From Pseudomonadota bacterium (GTDB lineage Bacteria; Pseudomonadota; Alphaproteobacteria; Acetobacterales; Acetobacteraceae), in assembly GCA_019351895.1 (NCBI GenBank), contig JABBOH010000020.1, positions 16,152 to 80,151 on the forward strand: 64,000 nucleotides of DNA, written 5' to 3'. Made by a program: the position numbers and the translations under genes. Positions 8,424-18,242 of this stretch are shown in pieces. The first letter of the stretch is position 1; every line of letters begins with the position of its first letter. The notes beneath the pieces were generated by a model. It did not search any database and was not told the origin of the DNA. It saw nothing but the letters and a program-made list of their open reading frames with translations.

Positions 8424-9293
8424 ATGCGGGACGTGAGTCTCACGACCATCTTGAACGGTTTCGGCATCAGCCTCGGCGACAGCCTGATCGGCCTTCAGGC
8501 GCTGCATGCGGCGCGCATGACGGGCGCGATTGAGGGCTCCGTGGTGCTTGGCCGGACGGAGCCGCCCGCGAAACCGCTGGTGCCGCAACTCTACCGGCAG
8601 GCGGCAGGTCTCGCCGAGACACTGCCCATGGCCGACGCCCCCCGGGATGGCCGGGTCATCGACATCCGCGACTTCGCCTTCGATCCCCTCTTCGCCGAAC
8701 TCGCGATGATCGACTTCTTTCTCGTCCGGCTCGGACTGCAGCCGGAGGCCGTGCCGGATGAGCTGAAGCGGATCTCCTGGCTCGCCCCACGGCTGCGGGA
8801 TCTGCCCGCGCTTCCCCTGCCGCGCGGCTACGTGCTCGTTTGCCCAGAGGCCTCGATCCGCCTGCGCGATATGCCGGCAGCGGTGCATGAGGCGCTGGTC
8901 GAGCGTCTGTCCCGCCGGGGCTGGGGTCCGATCGTCACCCAGGGGCCTCCGGTTCCCGGCGCGCGCACGATGCCGCTGTGCGACACGATCGAGGCGCTCT
9001 GTGCCCTCGTCGCCGGTGCCCGCTGCGTTGTATCCACTGATACCGCGATGGTGCATCTGGCGGATGCCTTCTCGGTGCCCTGCCTCGCCATCCTCACGAC
9101 CCATCGCCCTGCGATGCGGGTGCGGGACTATCCGCTCTGCCGAGCGATCCGTCTTCCTATCCCCGGTCTGCCGGAGAGCATCGAGTTCGTCCGCGGCGAC
9201 GAGGATCTGGCCGCCGCCCACGCCGCGTGGTTTCCCGACGGACCGGATCTCCTCTGGCTCGACCGCGCGCTCGATCAGTTCGAGTTGGTCTGA
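8424..9293 (+). CDS. Glycosyltransferase family 9 (heptosyltransferase)-like protein
   Basis: 289 residues. The C-terminal half has the GT-B fold signature of ADP-heptose:LPS heptosyltransferases: a PEAS-type loop ([14 protein letters not shown]), a conserved [25 protein letters not shown] helix-loop, then VPCLAILT. The N-terminal half ([17 protein letters not shown]) is shorter than in typical heptosyltransferases and lacks the usual signature, so the donor is uncertain. It overlaps the 3' end of addA by 19 bp on the opposite strand. A role in envelope glycan or glycolipid assembly is a family-based inference only. Confidence 0.6.
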   Translation: MRDVSLTTILNGFGISLGDSLIGLQALHAARMTGAIEGSVVLGRTEPPAKPLVPQLYRQAAGLAETLPMADAPRDGRVIDIRDFAFDPLFAELAMIDFFLVRLGLQPEAVPDELKRISWLAPRLRDLPALPLPRGYVLVCPEASIRLRDMPAAVHEALVERLSRRGWGPIVTQGPPVPGARTMPLCDTIEALCALVAGARCVVSTDTAMVHLADAFSVPCLAILTTHRPAMRVRDYPLCRAIRLPIPGLPESIEFVRGDEDLAAAHAAWFPDGPDLLWLDRALDQFELV

Positions 9294-12200
9294 CCGCTGT
9301 GCCCTGGGGTGTGCAAGGCCAGCAGCGAGTCGGGCAATACCGCAACCGTCGCTGTCTCGGTCCAGACGAGGGCGCAACGGACCGGCCGGCCCGGGAAGAT
9401 GGCGACCAGCAGCGCGCGATAGGCGGCCATCTGCCGTAGATAAAGAATAGGCGTGCGGGCGATCTCCTCCGGCGGCTGGCGTCCAGTCTTGAAGTCGATC
9501 GCGGTGACCGCGCCCGCACACACCGCCAGACGGTCGATGATGCCGGTGATCACCACGCCGGCCGTCTCCCCGGCGATCGGGACCTCAGCGCGGCTGCCGG
9601 GCCCGAATGCCTCGGCGAGCATCGGGTGTTCGATCACGCCGAGGCACTGGCCAAGCACGCGCTCGATCTCGTTCGCGTTGAGGCCTGACCCGGCCGGCGC
9701 CACGCCCGTTTTGGCCAGGAAGGATCGACCGGCGGCAGCGCGATCCGCGGCCGGCACATCGGGCAGGTGTTGCAGCAGGGCGTGGATGAGCGTGCCGCGC
9801 GCCAGCCGTGGAACCGACATGCCGCTATCAGCCTCAGCCTCGCGCCGCACCGGTGAATCCGCCTGCGGGATGGGGCCGAAGGCCGCCTCCTCAGGGCGGC
9901 TGGGCGCCAGCGGCCTTGGACGTGCGGGTTCCGGCAGCGGCGGCATGGCCCGCCAGCCGGGGCCGCGGCCCGTCCACTCGGGAAGGGCGACCTGTGCCGC
10001 CGCTGACGCCGCTGTCGTGGCAGCCGACGGCGGCGCGACCACCCGACGTTGCGGCGAGGACAGCACGTGGCGCGATCGGGGCCAATCGCCCGGGGTCTCC
10101 TCCGGCTGCACGCCCAGCCGCTCGAAGCCCCGCCCGATCAGCGTATGCCAGCTGGGTATCGATGCGGCGGGGCCGCCGCTCTCCCAGCCACAAACAATGA
10201 GGCGGTCCTCGGCTCGTGTCATCGCGACGTAAAGCAGGCGGTGATGCTCCTCGGCCGCGCGCGCTTGCATCATGGTCTGGAAGCGCCGGCTCTCCTCGCA
10301 ATGCGCGTCGCGGCGTGGGCACAACATGGGCAGGTCGAGGTTGAGCGTCTGATCCCTCATCCAGAGAAGCTGGGTGCGGTCGGGTGGCGGCCTCGCCGCA
10401 CTATCCGCCATGATGACGATGGGCGCCTGCAGGCCCTTGGACGCATGGACTGTCATGATCCGCACCGCGTCCCCGGCCGCTCCGGGCTCTCGCTTGGCCT
10501 CGGCGGTCGATTGCCGAAGCCAGTGGAGGAACCCTTGCAGCGAGGGTGCGTGGCTCGCGGCATAGGTGAGGGCCGCCCCGAGAAGCTCGTCCACCGGCTC
10601 CGCCGCTTCCGCGCCCAGGCGGCGGAACAGCCGCGCCCGCCCGCCGAGCGCGCCGAGCGCCTGGGAGAGCAAGGCATGCGGGCTCGCATAGTCGGCCCGG
10701 GCCTGCAGCGCCTCGAAGAAGTTCCAGGCGGCTGCCCAGTCGGGCTGTTCATGCGCCCGCGCTCGCAGTGCCTCGTAGAGATGGCGCGGCCCGCGATCGG
10801 TCGCGAGTGCCATAAGGCTGTCGTCGCTGATGTCCCCGAGCGGGCTGGTCAGCCAGCAGGCGAAAGCAAGGTCGTCCTCCGGCAGCAGCAGGCTGTCGGC
10901 GAGGGCCATGAGATCCTGCACAGCCGCCTGATCCGTCAGTTCCAGCCGGTCAAGACCGGCGACGGCGACGCCGGCAGCTTTGAGCTCCCGCACCAGAATG
11001 GCGGCGAGAGGCGCGCGCTTCTGCAGCAGCACCAGGATGTCGCCCGGCGTGACAGGGCGCGCCTGGCTCTCGAGCAGCGTGCCGCCGTTGGTGAGGCGCG
11101 CGATCCAATGGGCGAGGCCGCGGGCAAGGCGGCCGGGCGCGGATGCCTGCCCGAGGTTGGTGTCCGGGATCAGCCAGGGCTCTGGCGCGGGCACCGTTTC
11201 GCGGGGTATCAGCGGCCAGAGTTCCACCCGGCCGCCGTCTTCGGGCCGCGCGGAGACATGCAGCAGCGGATCGCCACCAGCTTCGACGACGCCCTGCGCC
11301 GCCTCAGGATCGGCGAAGACGGCGTCGACCAGGGCCAGCACCGGCACGACCGAGCGGAACGACACATCGAGCGCACCGTCGTGCCAGCCGCGCCGGGCCT
11401 GACGCACGCGGTCCTTGAGGCGAACCCGCCAGTCGTCGAAGGAGCGGAGATCCGCCCCCTGGAAGCCGTAGATGGATTGTTTGCGGTCGCCGACCGCGAA
11501 TACCGTGCGGCCGACGCCGTCCTTGGTCTCACGGCTGCCGGCGCCGGCGAAGAATTCGTCGGTGAGGCTGCCGGCGATCGTCCATTGCTCGGGCGCGGTG
11601 TCCTGCACCTCGTCCAGCAGCAGATGGTCGAGCCCGTGATCGAGCTTGAACAGCACCCAGGCCGCGCCCGGATCGTGCAGCAGCCTGTTCGAGTGGCGGA
11701 TGAGGTCGCCGTAATCCATCAGCCCCTCCGACTGTCGGCGGCGCGCCTGCTGCCGGAGAACGGGAAGCGCGAGGCGCAGGAAGGCGGCCGAGAGCGTGGC
11801 GAGCCGGTCCGCCGCGAAGGCATCGACGAGGGCAATCACCCGCGCCTGCTCGACTTCGATGACCGGCCAGAGGTCGGGAGCGGCGAGGTCCAGGGTCTTG
11901 CCGATGAGGGTGCTGCGCGCGCGGGGCTCACCCTTGTCCGTCAGCAGGGCAGCCACCCAGCGGTGCCAGTTCTGGCGGCGCGCCTCGTCGGGAGCGGCCA
12001 GCCAGTCGAGCATCTCGAGCGCGCGCCTTCCTGCCCCGGCTGGGCCGCGTTCTGCAATCGTCGCGAGGGTCGCGCAAAGGCCATCCTGGTCGCCGCCTTC
12101 GGTCGCTTCCGCCCATAGCGCCGCCTCGGTCCGCCTTGCGCCAAGCGTGCGGCGTTGCGCCGTGATCAAGGTGGTAAGCTCCGTCGCCAGCAGCCTTTCG

Positions 12201-12856
12201 GCGCGGTCGCGCGCGCCATCGACCTGACGCAGCAGCTGATCCAGATCGTCGACGCCGATCTGTGCGGCCAGACTGTCGACCGCCGCCACCATGCCCTCGG
12301 CGTCGTCATGGATGTGGGAGAGGACATGTTCCTGCTCCTCGCGCAGGCCGATGCGCGCATCGCGCTCCTCGATCAGGCGGAAATGCGGGGAGATGCCGGC
12401 TTCAAGCGGAAAGCGCCGCAACAGCGACTGGCAGAAGGCGTGGATGGTGTCGATGCGCATGCCGCCGGGCAGATCGAGCACGATGGCAAAGAGCGATCGG
12501 GCGCGGCGGCGGTTGACGGCGGAGGGCAGCACGGCAAGGTCGGCGAGGGCCTCGTCGAGTTTCGCGTCAGGCAGGCTGACCCAGCCGCCGAGGCGGTCCT
12601 GCAGGCGGAGCGCCATCTCGGCTGCCGCGTTGCGGGTGAAGGTGAGGCAGAGGATACGGCCGGGATCGACCCCGGCGAGCATGAGCCGCAGCAGCCGGTC
12701 GGTCAGCAGCTTGGTCTTGCCCGACCCCGCCGAGGCCGCGACGAAGGTCGAAACGGTGGGGTCGGAGGCCGCCTTCTGGTGGCCGCTCGCGCGGATGCGG
12801 GCGTCGTCGGCGCTCGGCGTCGGCGGCAGCGGGAGGGTCGGTTGTAGAGCGCTCAT
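9275..12856 (-). CDS. addA: Double-strand break repair helicase-nuclease AddA
   Basis: 1193 residues, a UvrD-type superfamily 1 helicase fused to a C-terminal RecB-like nuclease. Walker A is AASAGSGKTKLL near residue 45; LLLDEVQDTAPEQW is motif II; VGDRKQSIYGFQGAD is motif III; LLYVAMTRAEDRLIV is motif VI. The nuclease metal site is in VTAIDFKTGRQ near the C-terminus. With AddB it resects double-strand ends up to Chi-like sites for RecA loading. It follows addB by 12 bp in a tsaE-murU-addB-addA run. Confidence 0.95.
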   Translation of the reverse strand: MSALQPTLPLPPTPSADDARIRASGHQKAASDPTVSTFVAASAGSGKTKLLTDRLLRLMLAGVDPGRILCLTFTRNAAAEMALRLQDRLGGWVSLPDAKLDEALADLAVLPSAVNRRRARSLFAIVLDLPGGMRIDTIHAFCQSLLRRFPLEAGISPHFRLIEERDARIGLREEQEHVLSHIHDDAEGMVAAVDSLAAQIGVDDLDQLLRQVDGARDRAERLLATELTTLITAQRRTLGARRTEAALWAEATEGGDQDGLCATLATIAERGPAGAGRRALEMLDWLAAPDEARRQNWHRWVAALLTDKGEPRARSTLIGKTLDLAAPDLWPVIEVEQARVIALVDAFAADRLATLSAAFLRLALPVLRQQARRRQSEGLMDYGDLIRHSNRLLHDPGAAWVLFKLDHGLDHLLLDEVQDTAPEQWTIAGSLTDEFFAGAGSRETKDGVGRTVFAVGDRKQSIYGFQGADLRSFDDWRVRLKDRVRQARRGWHDGALDVSFRSVVPVLALVDAVFADPEAAQGVVEAGGDPLLHVSARPEDGGRVELWPLIPRETVPAPEPWLIPDTNLGQASAPGRLARGLAHWIARLTNGGTLLESQARPVTPGDILVLLQKRAPLAAILVRELKAAGVAVAGLDRLELTDQAAVQDLMALADSLLLPEDDLAFACWLTSPLGDISDDSLMALATDRGPRHLYEALRARAHEQPDWAAAWNFFEALQARADYASPHALLSQALGALGGRARLFRRLGAEAAEPVDELLGAALTYAASHAPSLQGFLHWLRQSTAEAKREPGAAGDAVRIMTVHASKGLQAPIVIMADSAARPPPDRTQLLWMRDQTLNLDLPMLCPRRDAHCEESRRFQTMMQARAAEEHHRLLYVAMTRAEDRLIVCGWESGGPAASIPSWHTLIGRGFERLGVQPEETPGDWPRSRHVLSSPQRRVVAPPSAATTAASAAAQVALPEWTGRGPGWRAMPPLPEPARPRPLAPSRPEEAAFGPIPQADSPVRREAEADSGMSVPRLARGTLIHALLQHLPDVPAADRAAAGRSFLAKTGVAPAGSGLNANEIERVLGQCLGVIEHPMLAEAFGPGSRAEVPIAGETAGVVITGIIDRLAVCAGAVTAIDFKTGRQPPEEIARTPILYLRQMAAYRALLVAIFPGRPVRCALVWTETATVAVLPDSLLALHTPGHSGQTNSN

Positions 12857-12868
12857 GGTCTCGCGTTC

Positions 12869-15844
12869 CTATCCCTCGTCGCCAAGTCCGGCCCATTCCG
12901 CCATGCGGGCCAGCCGGCCATACCCCGAGTCGCGTGCGGCCCGCCCCGGATGGGGACGCGCCAGGTAAGGCTTCGCCGCGTCGTCGAAAGCGGCGATCAA
13001 AGCCCGGAGGGAGTCCTCAGCTTGCGCGATCAGGGCCGCCAGTTCGTCCGGATCGGAGACGGGGCTCGTGACAGCCCCGGGTTCGGCGCCGCCGCGCAGC
13101 CGCCAATAGCTCATCTCGGCGGTGAGTCCGGCAAAGTCGGGGCCGAAGCCCCCAGCCGCCGCCATCGCCGCCTCCAGCGGCAGCTGCGGCGCATGACCCT
13201 CGCGCACCCGCTTGTCGGCCGGCACCGATCCGGTCTTGTAGTCGATGATGCCGAGGCGGCCGTCGCCGCGCCGCTCGATCCGGTCGGCGCGGCCCGTCAG
13301 CAGGAAATCGCCCGCCGGACCCGCAAGTGTCCAGGCGCCACGGACCTCGGCTCCGATCGCCGTCAACGCCAATAGTGGCCGGCGCGCACTCTCCACCTCC
13401 GCGATCCAGTCGGCGATACGCAGAAGCCTTGGCCGCCACCAGTTGGCGAGCGCGGGTCGCAGCCTGGCCTCGCCGAGCGCGCGTTCCATCGCGACGCGCA
13501 GACGCTGCGGCGCGTCGGGCCGCCAGTCGATTCCCGCCTCGTTGAGGAAGTGCTGGATGGCGGCGTGGACCAGCTTGCCATAATCGGCGGCATCGGTCGC
13601 CTGATCGAGCGGATCGAGTTCCCGCAACCGCAGGATGTGACGCGCATGGATCGTGTAGGGGTCGGCGAGCCAGGTTTCGATCTCGGTTATGCTGAGCCTG
13701 CGCGGGCGGAGGCGCACCGCGGGACGCGGCTCGGGAGGCAGGGCGGGCTGCGGCGCGCCGTCGGGCTGGTCGAGCGCCCGCGCCCAGCCGAGGGCCGGAT
13801 GTTCGGGCAGCCGCTGCCCAGCGCCCGCCAGCATAGCCTCCAGGCGTTTCAGCCAACGCGCCGGAACCGCGGGCGCGCCGGCAAGCCGCCGTGGCGCGCT
13901 GAGCACAACGATGGGCGCGGCGCAGGCGGTGGCGACGAAATCATGCGCCGCCTGACCGATGATCTCCTCGGGTGCCGGGAGCCCGGCCTCGGCGCGCATC
14001 CGCCGGCTGAGCCACGGGCCTGGATCCGTCGAGGGCGGCCACACCCCCTCGACCAAGCTGCCGAGCACCATCACCTCGGCGCTTTGCAGCCGGGCCTCGA
14101 GAAGGCCCCAGATGTAGATGCGCGGATGGATGGCGGCGCCATCGGCGAGGCCGCGAGTCGCGCGGCGTCCTCGCACGACCTGCCCCTCCAGCAACGCATC
14201 CAGAAGCCCCGGAAGTACGGATGGCGCCGTCTCGGGCAATGTCTCCAGCGCCGGCAAAGCCTCCCGGATGGCGGTGGCGAGAGCCTCGCCCTCCTCGCCG
14301 GACCAGAGGCGGGCCGCGCCGGTTCGATCCTTGGTGGCCGCCAGGGCCTCGGCGGTTTCGGCCAGCGCCGCCAGCAAGGTCGCCGGAGATTGGACTGCGT
14401 AGCCTTCCATCACCCGCACCAGCGGCAGCAGCGCCGTTTCCAGCCGGTCGAGCAGCGCGCGCGCCTCGGCCGGCGCGCCGCCCCGAGCGTCACCGCGCGA
14501 ATGGTCGAGGGCCTGGCGCAGCCCGACCAGCCGGCCCGCGGGACGGGGCCCGCGCAGGCAGGCAAGCTCCAGCGAGCGGGCGGCGGCGCGGCAGGCGGCG
14601 GGCGGCAGGCCTAGCGCGGCCAGCGGGTGCTTGAGCATGGCGAGCAGCGGCACCGGCGCCAGCCCGTCCGCGACCGCGCGGGCGATCAGGCGCAGGAAGG
14701 TCGCCGGCGGCGTCTCCGCCAATGGCTCGCCCGCGCTGTCGTCGGCGGTGATGCCGAAGCGGGCTAGTTCCGCCACCACCCGTGCGGCCAAAGCGCGGTC
14801 AGGCGTGACCAGAACGGCGCGGGCAGCCGGGGTTTCCACGGCGTCGCGGAGGATCGCGGCGATTGCCAGCGCCTCCTGCTGCTGGTCGGACGGCGTCAGG
14901 CGGGTGATGCCGTCGAGTGTCAGCGCGGCCGGCTCCCGCCAATCGCCCAAGGCGTCGGCGGGGAGCAGGGCGCGGGCGAGGAGCGCCGCCCGCCCGCCCG
15001 GCGCCTCGGACGCGCTCCAAGGCTGCACATCATCGCGCCGGGCACCGAGGCTCGCGAGCAGCCGCTGCATCCCCGCCTGGGGGTGCCCGTGCTGCAGCCC
15101 CTGCCAGATGGCATCCGGCATGCTGCGGTCCAGCCCCTGCAGGATGACGGCACCCTCCGGCAGCGCCGCGACCACGCGCGCCATGTGGGCGAGGGCCGGT
15201 CGGCCGGCGGTGATCCCCGCCACCCAGATGGGATAACCGGGTGGCGCGGCGGCCCAGGCCTCTGCCTGCGCATGAAGCAGGCGGACCTGCCGCGACACGG
15301 GGTCCATAAGCCCCTGATCGGCCAGAATAGCCGGCCATTGTTCCGTCGCGATCGCCAGAAAGGTCAGCGTCTTCTGCCAGTGGGCCGCGAGTTCTTCAGG
15401 CACCGCCGCGCGGAGCGCCGTCGCCAGCGGAACCTCTGCCCGCTCGGCCTCATCCATCAGGGAGGCGAGTTCCCGCGCGAGCCGCCACGTCGCGTCGAGC
15501 CCGGCGGTCGGTGTGCCGCTGGCCTGCTCAAGCGCCAGGATGAGACGGGAGAGCGCCGCGAGGCGCTGCGGCTGCTGCATCGCGGGCGGCAGGCCAAGGG
15601 AGGCGGAGCCCATGGTCAGCGCCGCCTCGTCAGGTGCGCCGATGGCCGCGATGCGTGGCAGCAGGAGGGGCCGGCCATCGGTCGCGCGCAGGAACGCTTC
15701 GCCGAGCGCGCGGGCGGCGCGGCGCGTCGGCAGCAGGATCAGGCCTTCGGCCAGCGGCGCGGAGCCATGGCGGCTCAGCCAGCGCTCGGCCAGCGCGTCG
15801 AGGAAGGGCGCGCCTGCATCGACCGACCAGAGGCTGAGGTTCAA
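12869..15844 (-). CDS. addB: Double-strand break repair protein AddB (alphaproteobacterial type)
   Basis: 991 residues. The N-terminus LILLPTRRAARALGEAFL is the degenerate helicase-like start of AddB, and the C-terminal nuclease has GRADRIERR followed by LGIIDYKTGSVP with the catalytic Asp and Lys. The cysteines that bind a 4Fe-4S cluster in Bacillus AddB are not visible around this nuclease domain. The start codon is TTG, overlapping the murU stop as TTGA, so translation is coupled. It forms a complex with AddA, encoded next. Confidence 0.92.
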   Translation of the reverse strand: MNLSLWSVDAGAPFLDALAERWLSRHGSAPLAEGLILLPTRRAARALGEAFLRATDGRPLLLPRIAAIGAPDEAALTMGSASLGLPPAMQQPQRLAALSRLILALEQASGTPTAGLDATWRLARELASLMDEAERAEVPLATALRAAVPEELAAHWQKTLTFLAIATEQWPAILADQGLMDPVSRQVRLLHAQAEAWAAAPPGYPIWVAGITAGRPALAHMARVVAALPEGAVILQGLDRSMPDAIWQGLQHGHPQAGMQRLLASLGARRDDVQPWSASEAPGGRAALLARALLPADALGDWREPAALTLDGITRLTPSDQQQEALAIAAILRDAVETPAARAVLVTPDRALAARVVAELARFGITADDSAGEPLAETPPATFLRLIARAVADGLAPVPLLAMLKHPLAALGLPPAACRAAARSLELACLRGPRPAGRLVGLRQALDHSRGDARGGAPAEARALLDRLETALLPLVRVMEGYAVQSPATLLAALAETAEALAATKDRTGAARLWSGEEGEALATAIREALPALETLPETAPSVLPGLLDALLEGQVVRGRRATRGLADGAAIHPRIYIWGLLEARLQSAEVMVLGSLVEGVWPPSTDPGPWLSRRMRAEAGLPAPEEIIGQAAHDFVATACAAPIVVLSAPRRLAGAPAVPARWLKRLEAMLAGAGQRLPEHPALGWARALDQPDGAPQPALPPEPRPAVRLRPRRLSITEIETWLADPYTIHARHILRLRELDPLDQATDAADYGKLVHAAIQHFLNEAGIDWRPDAPQRLRVAMERALGEARLRPALANWWRPRLLRIADWIAEVESARRPLLALTAIGAEVRGAWTLAGPAGDFLLTGRADRIERRGDGRLGIIDYKTGSVPADKRVREGHAPQLPLEAAMAAAGGFGPDFAGLTAEMSYWRLRGGAEPGAVTSPVSDPDELAALIAQAEDSLRALIAAFDDAAKPYLARPHPGRAARDSGYGRLARMAEWAGLGDEG

Positions 15845-16611
15845 CGGGTCTCGCCTGACACGCGGTCCCGCAGGTCGGCCTCCGCATGGGCCAGATCGGG
15901 CGGCGTGGAGAGGTGGAACCAGACGCCGTCATGGACGATGCCGCGGAGCCGGCCGGCTTCCATCGCCCGGTCCCAGAGGAGGTTCATGCTGAACGGCGGC
16001 GGCGGGGCGTCCTGAAAAAGGCGCGGCGACAGGATCTGCACGCCCGCGAAGATATAGGGAACCTGCTCGTTCTCCTGCGGGCGGCGAGGCACGCCCCACT
16101 CGTCAAGCGCGAAGTCGCCCGCGCCCACCTCCGTGATCACCTGGGCGCCGCGATGCAGCAGCAGCACGGCATCCGCCTCCTCGATCGCCATAGAGTCGGC
16201 CAGCCGCCTCAGCGCCAGCACCGGCCCATCCAGCCAGAAGGCGTCGCCGTTGAGAACGATGAAGGGGCCCGCCCCGAGCAGTCCCGCTGCGAGCGCGGCC
16301 GCCACCGCGCCGCCCGTGTTGCGCAGCGTCTCTTCCCGCAGCACCGTGGCGGCGGGTCCGGCCGTGCGGCCGGCGAGATGAGCCTCGACCTTCTCCGCCT
16401 GCCAGTGCGTATTCACGACCACCTGCTCCACGCCCGCCTCGGCCAGCCGGTCGAGCGCATGATCGAGCAACGGCCGCCCTTGCAGCGCGAGCATCGGCTT
16501 CGCCGTGTCCTCGGTGAGCGGCCGCATCCGCGTGCCGAGCCCGGCGGCCAGGATCATGGCGTGGCGCGGAGGAGCGCCGGTGCGGCCGGGCAGTGCGTCT
16601 GATGCGTTCAT
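15841..16611 (-). CDS. murU: Nucleotidyltransferase, MurU-like (MurNAc-1-phosphate uridylyltransferase)
   Basis: 256 residues of the sugar-phosphate nucleotidyltransferase family. The signature loop is MILAAGLGTRMRPLTEDTAKPML, with the lysine that contacts the sugar phosphate in KPML, the metal-binding Asp in LNGDAF, and GVWFHLSTPPDL at the end. In the Pseudomonas/Caulobacter-type cell wall recycling bypass, MurU makes UDP-MurNAc from MurNAc-1-P produced by AmgK. Here it overlaps tsaE by 4 bp and addB by 4 bp, so there is no amgK gene between tsaE and murU where alphaproteobacteria often carry it. Confidence 0.8.
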   Translation of the reverse strand: MNASDALPGRTGAPPRHAMILAAGLGTRMRPLTEDTAKPMLALQGRPLLDHALDRLAEAGVEQVVVNTHWQAEKVEAHLAGRTAGPAATVLREETLRNTGGAVAAALAAGLLGAGPFIVLNGDAFWLDGPVLALRRLADSMAIEEADAVLLLHRGAQVITEVGAGDFALDEWGVPRRPQENEQVPYIFAGVQILSPRLFQDAPPPPFSMNLLWDRAMEAGRLRGIVHDGVWFHLSTPPDLAHAEADLRDRVSGETR

Positions 16612-17081
16612 GAGGGTTCCATGAGGTTGCGCAATCGGTCAGGCCAGCCCGCCAGACAGGCGCGGCGTTGGCCATCGGCCAAGGGCACCAGGGCGATGCG
16701 CAGCGCCCCGGGCGGCGTGTCGGCGCCCAACCGGTCGGGCCATTCGATCAAGGTGATATCGGTGAAGGCTTCGTCCAGCCCGAGTTCGCGAAGGTCGGGG
16801 CCGGGCTCGATCCGCCAGAGATCGTAGTGATGGACGATCCCCCGCCGGGTCTCGTAGCTCTGCACGAGGGTGAAGCTCGGGCTCGGAACATCGAGCACCG
16901 GATCGCCCGCCATATCGCGCAGCAGGGCGCGGGCGAAGGCGCTTTTGCCGGCACCAAGCGGACCGCTGAGCAGGACCGTGTCCCCCGCCCGTAGCAGCGG
17001 CGCGACGCGCCTTGCCAGCGCCTCGGTCGCGTCGAGCGTCGGCAGCGTCAGTTCCAGCGCGTCGGACGAGGAGGCATCCAT
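16608..17081 (-). CDS. tsaE: tRNA threonylcarbamoyladenosine biosynthesis ATPase TsaE
   Basis: 157 residues; P-loop GPLGAGKSAFARALL, switch-like SPSFTLVQSYE, and HHYDLWRIE followed by ITLIEWPDRL, all typical of TsaE. It supports the TsaB/TsaD complex in making t6A37 on ANN-decoding tRNAs. The ATG at 17081 is chosen because the family starts shortly before the P-loop; a TTG six codons upstream (17099) is possible. First gene of the tsaE-murU-addB-addA run. Confidence 0.92.
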   Translation of the reverse strand: MDASSSDALELTLPTLDATEALARRVAPLLRAGDTVLLSGPLGAGKSAFARALLRDMAGDPVLDVPSPSFTLVQSYETRRGIVHHYDLWRIEPGPDLRELGLDEAFTDITLIEWPDRLGADTPPGALRIALVPLADGQRRACLAGWPDRLRNLMEPS

Positions 17082-17204
17082 GGCGGGACCATGCCCCAAG
17101 GCTGGACGGACCGGAAGGCCGGCGCCTATCTACGGCTGTCTTCCAAAGGGGATGCGGCCTTCCGAGCGGACGGCCTGTCGGGCGGGCTTGAGGATTGAGG
17201 CGGC

Positions 17205-18221
17205 ATGGCTGAGTTTATCAAAACCGACGTGGCGATCGTGGGTGCGGGGCCAGCGGGCCTGTTCGCGGTCTTCGAATGCGGCATGCTGAAGATGCGCGCG
17301 GTGCTGATCGACGCGCTGGACGCTGTCGGCGGTCAATGCACGGCGCTCTATCCCGAAAAGCCGATCTACGACATCCCCGCCCATCCGGCGGTCGAAGCCG
17401 GCGCGCTGGTGGCGCAGCTCGAGGCACAGATCGCGCCCTTCGGCGCGCCGCGCCTGCTCGGCCGGCGCGTGATCGGCCTCGCCGGCACGGCAGGAGACTT
17501 CACGCTCACCACGGATCGGGGGGACCGGATCGCCGCGCGCGCGATCATTCTGGCGGCGGGCGCTGGGGCCTTCGGGCCCAACCGGCCACCGCTCGATGAC
17601 CTCGAAGCCTATGAGGCGACGGCCAGCGTGCAGTATTACGTCCGGCGGCGAGAGGATTTTCGCGGGCGCCGAGTGGTCATCGCGGGCGGCGGCGACTCGG
17701 CGGTGGACTGGGCGCTGGCTTTGAGCGGCATCGCGGCCTCCATCGCCGTGATCCATCGCCGGCCGAAGTTCAGGGCGGCACCGGAAATGGCCGCCCGGCT
17801 CGATGAGGCGGCACGTTCGGGCGCGATTGACCTCGTGATCCCCTACCAGCTGCACGGTTTGCAAGGGGAGGCGGGCCGTCTGACCGCGGTCGAGGTCGCG
17901 ACGCTTCAGGGGGAGGTGCGGGTGCTGCCCGCCGACGTGCTGCTGCCCTTCTTCGGTTTGTCGATGGACCTTGGCCCAATAGCTGAGTGGGGCTTGGCGC
18001 TCGACCGGCACCACCTGCCGGTAACGCCCGCCACCTGCGAGACCAGCATCCCGGGCGTGTTTGCCATTGGTGACGTGGCCACCTACGTGGGAAAGCTGAA
18101 GCTCATTCTGCAAGGTTTTTCAGAGGCCGCGATGGCGGCGCATGCGATCCATCCGATCGTGCACCCCGGCACTGCTCTGCATTTCGAATATTCGACCAGC
18201 AAAGGCGTGCCGGCGGCATAG
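17205..18221 (+). CDS. Ferredoxin/flavodoxin-NADP+ reductase, thioredoxin-reductase-like
   Basis: 338 residues with two dinucleotide-binding domains: FAD site VGAGPAGLFAVFECGML and NADP site VIAGGGDSAVDWALAL with RR downstream (IHRRPKFRAAP). FAIGDVATY is the second FAD contact. The CxxC redox pair of true thioredoxin reductases is absent between the domains, and VGGQCTALYPEKPIYDIP is diagnostic for the FNR2 (YumC-type) group. It transfers electrons between NADPH and ferredoxin or flavodoxin in the cytosol. Monocistronic; divergent from tsaE. Confidence 0.9.
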   Translation: MAEFIKTDVAIVGAGPAGLFAVFECGMLKMRAVLIDALDAVGGQCTALYPEKPIYDIPAHPAVEAGALVAQLEAQIAPFGAPRLLGRRVIGLAGTAGDFTLTTDRGDRIAARAIILAAGAGAFGPNRPPLDDLEAYEATASVQYYVRRREDFRGRRVVIAGGGDSAVDWALALSGIAASIAVIHRRPKFRAAPEMAARLDEAARSGAIDLVIPYQLHGLQGEAGRLTAVEVATLQGEVRVLPADVLLPFFGLSMDLGPIAEWGLALDRHHLPVTPATCETSIPGVFAIGDVATYVGKLKLILQGFSEAAMAAHAIHPIVHPGTALHFEYSTSKGVPAA

Positions 18222-18235
18222 CGAGCCATGCCGCC
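18212..18235. terminator. Hairpin between convergent genes (probable terminator)
   Basis: Arms GGCGGCAT and ATGCCGCC form a perfect 8-bp stem with an 8-base loop directly over the stop of the ferredoxin reductase gene, followed by a short T stretch on the plus strand. It lies between convergent genes and may end both transcripts. Confidence 0.5.
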
Positions 18236-18242
18236 GGGTGGT

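Noticed and set aside
10049..12118. Very long open frame on the plus strand across addA
   Set aside because: Antisense to an unmistakable addA; in GC-rich DNA the complementary frame stays open by codon bias, and the translation shows no family features.
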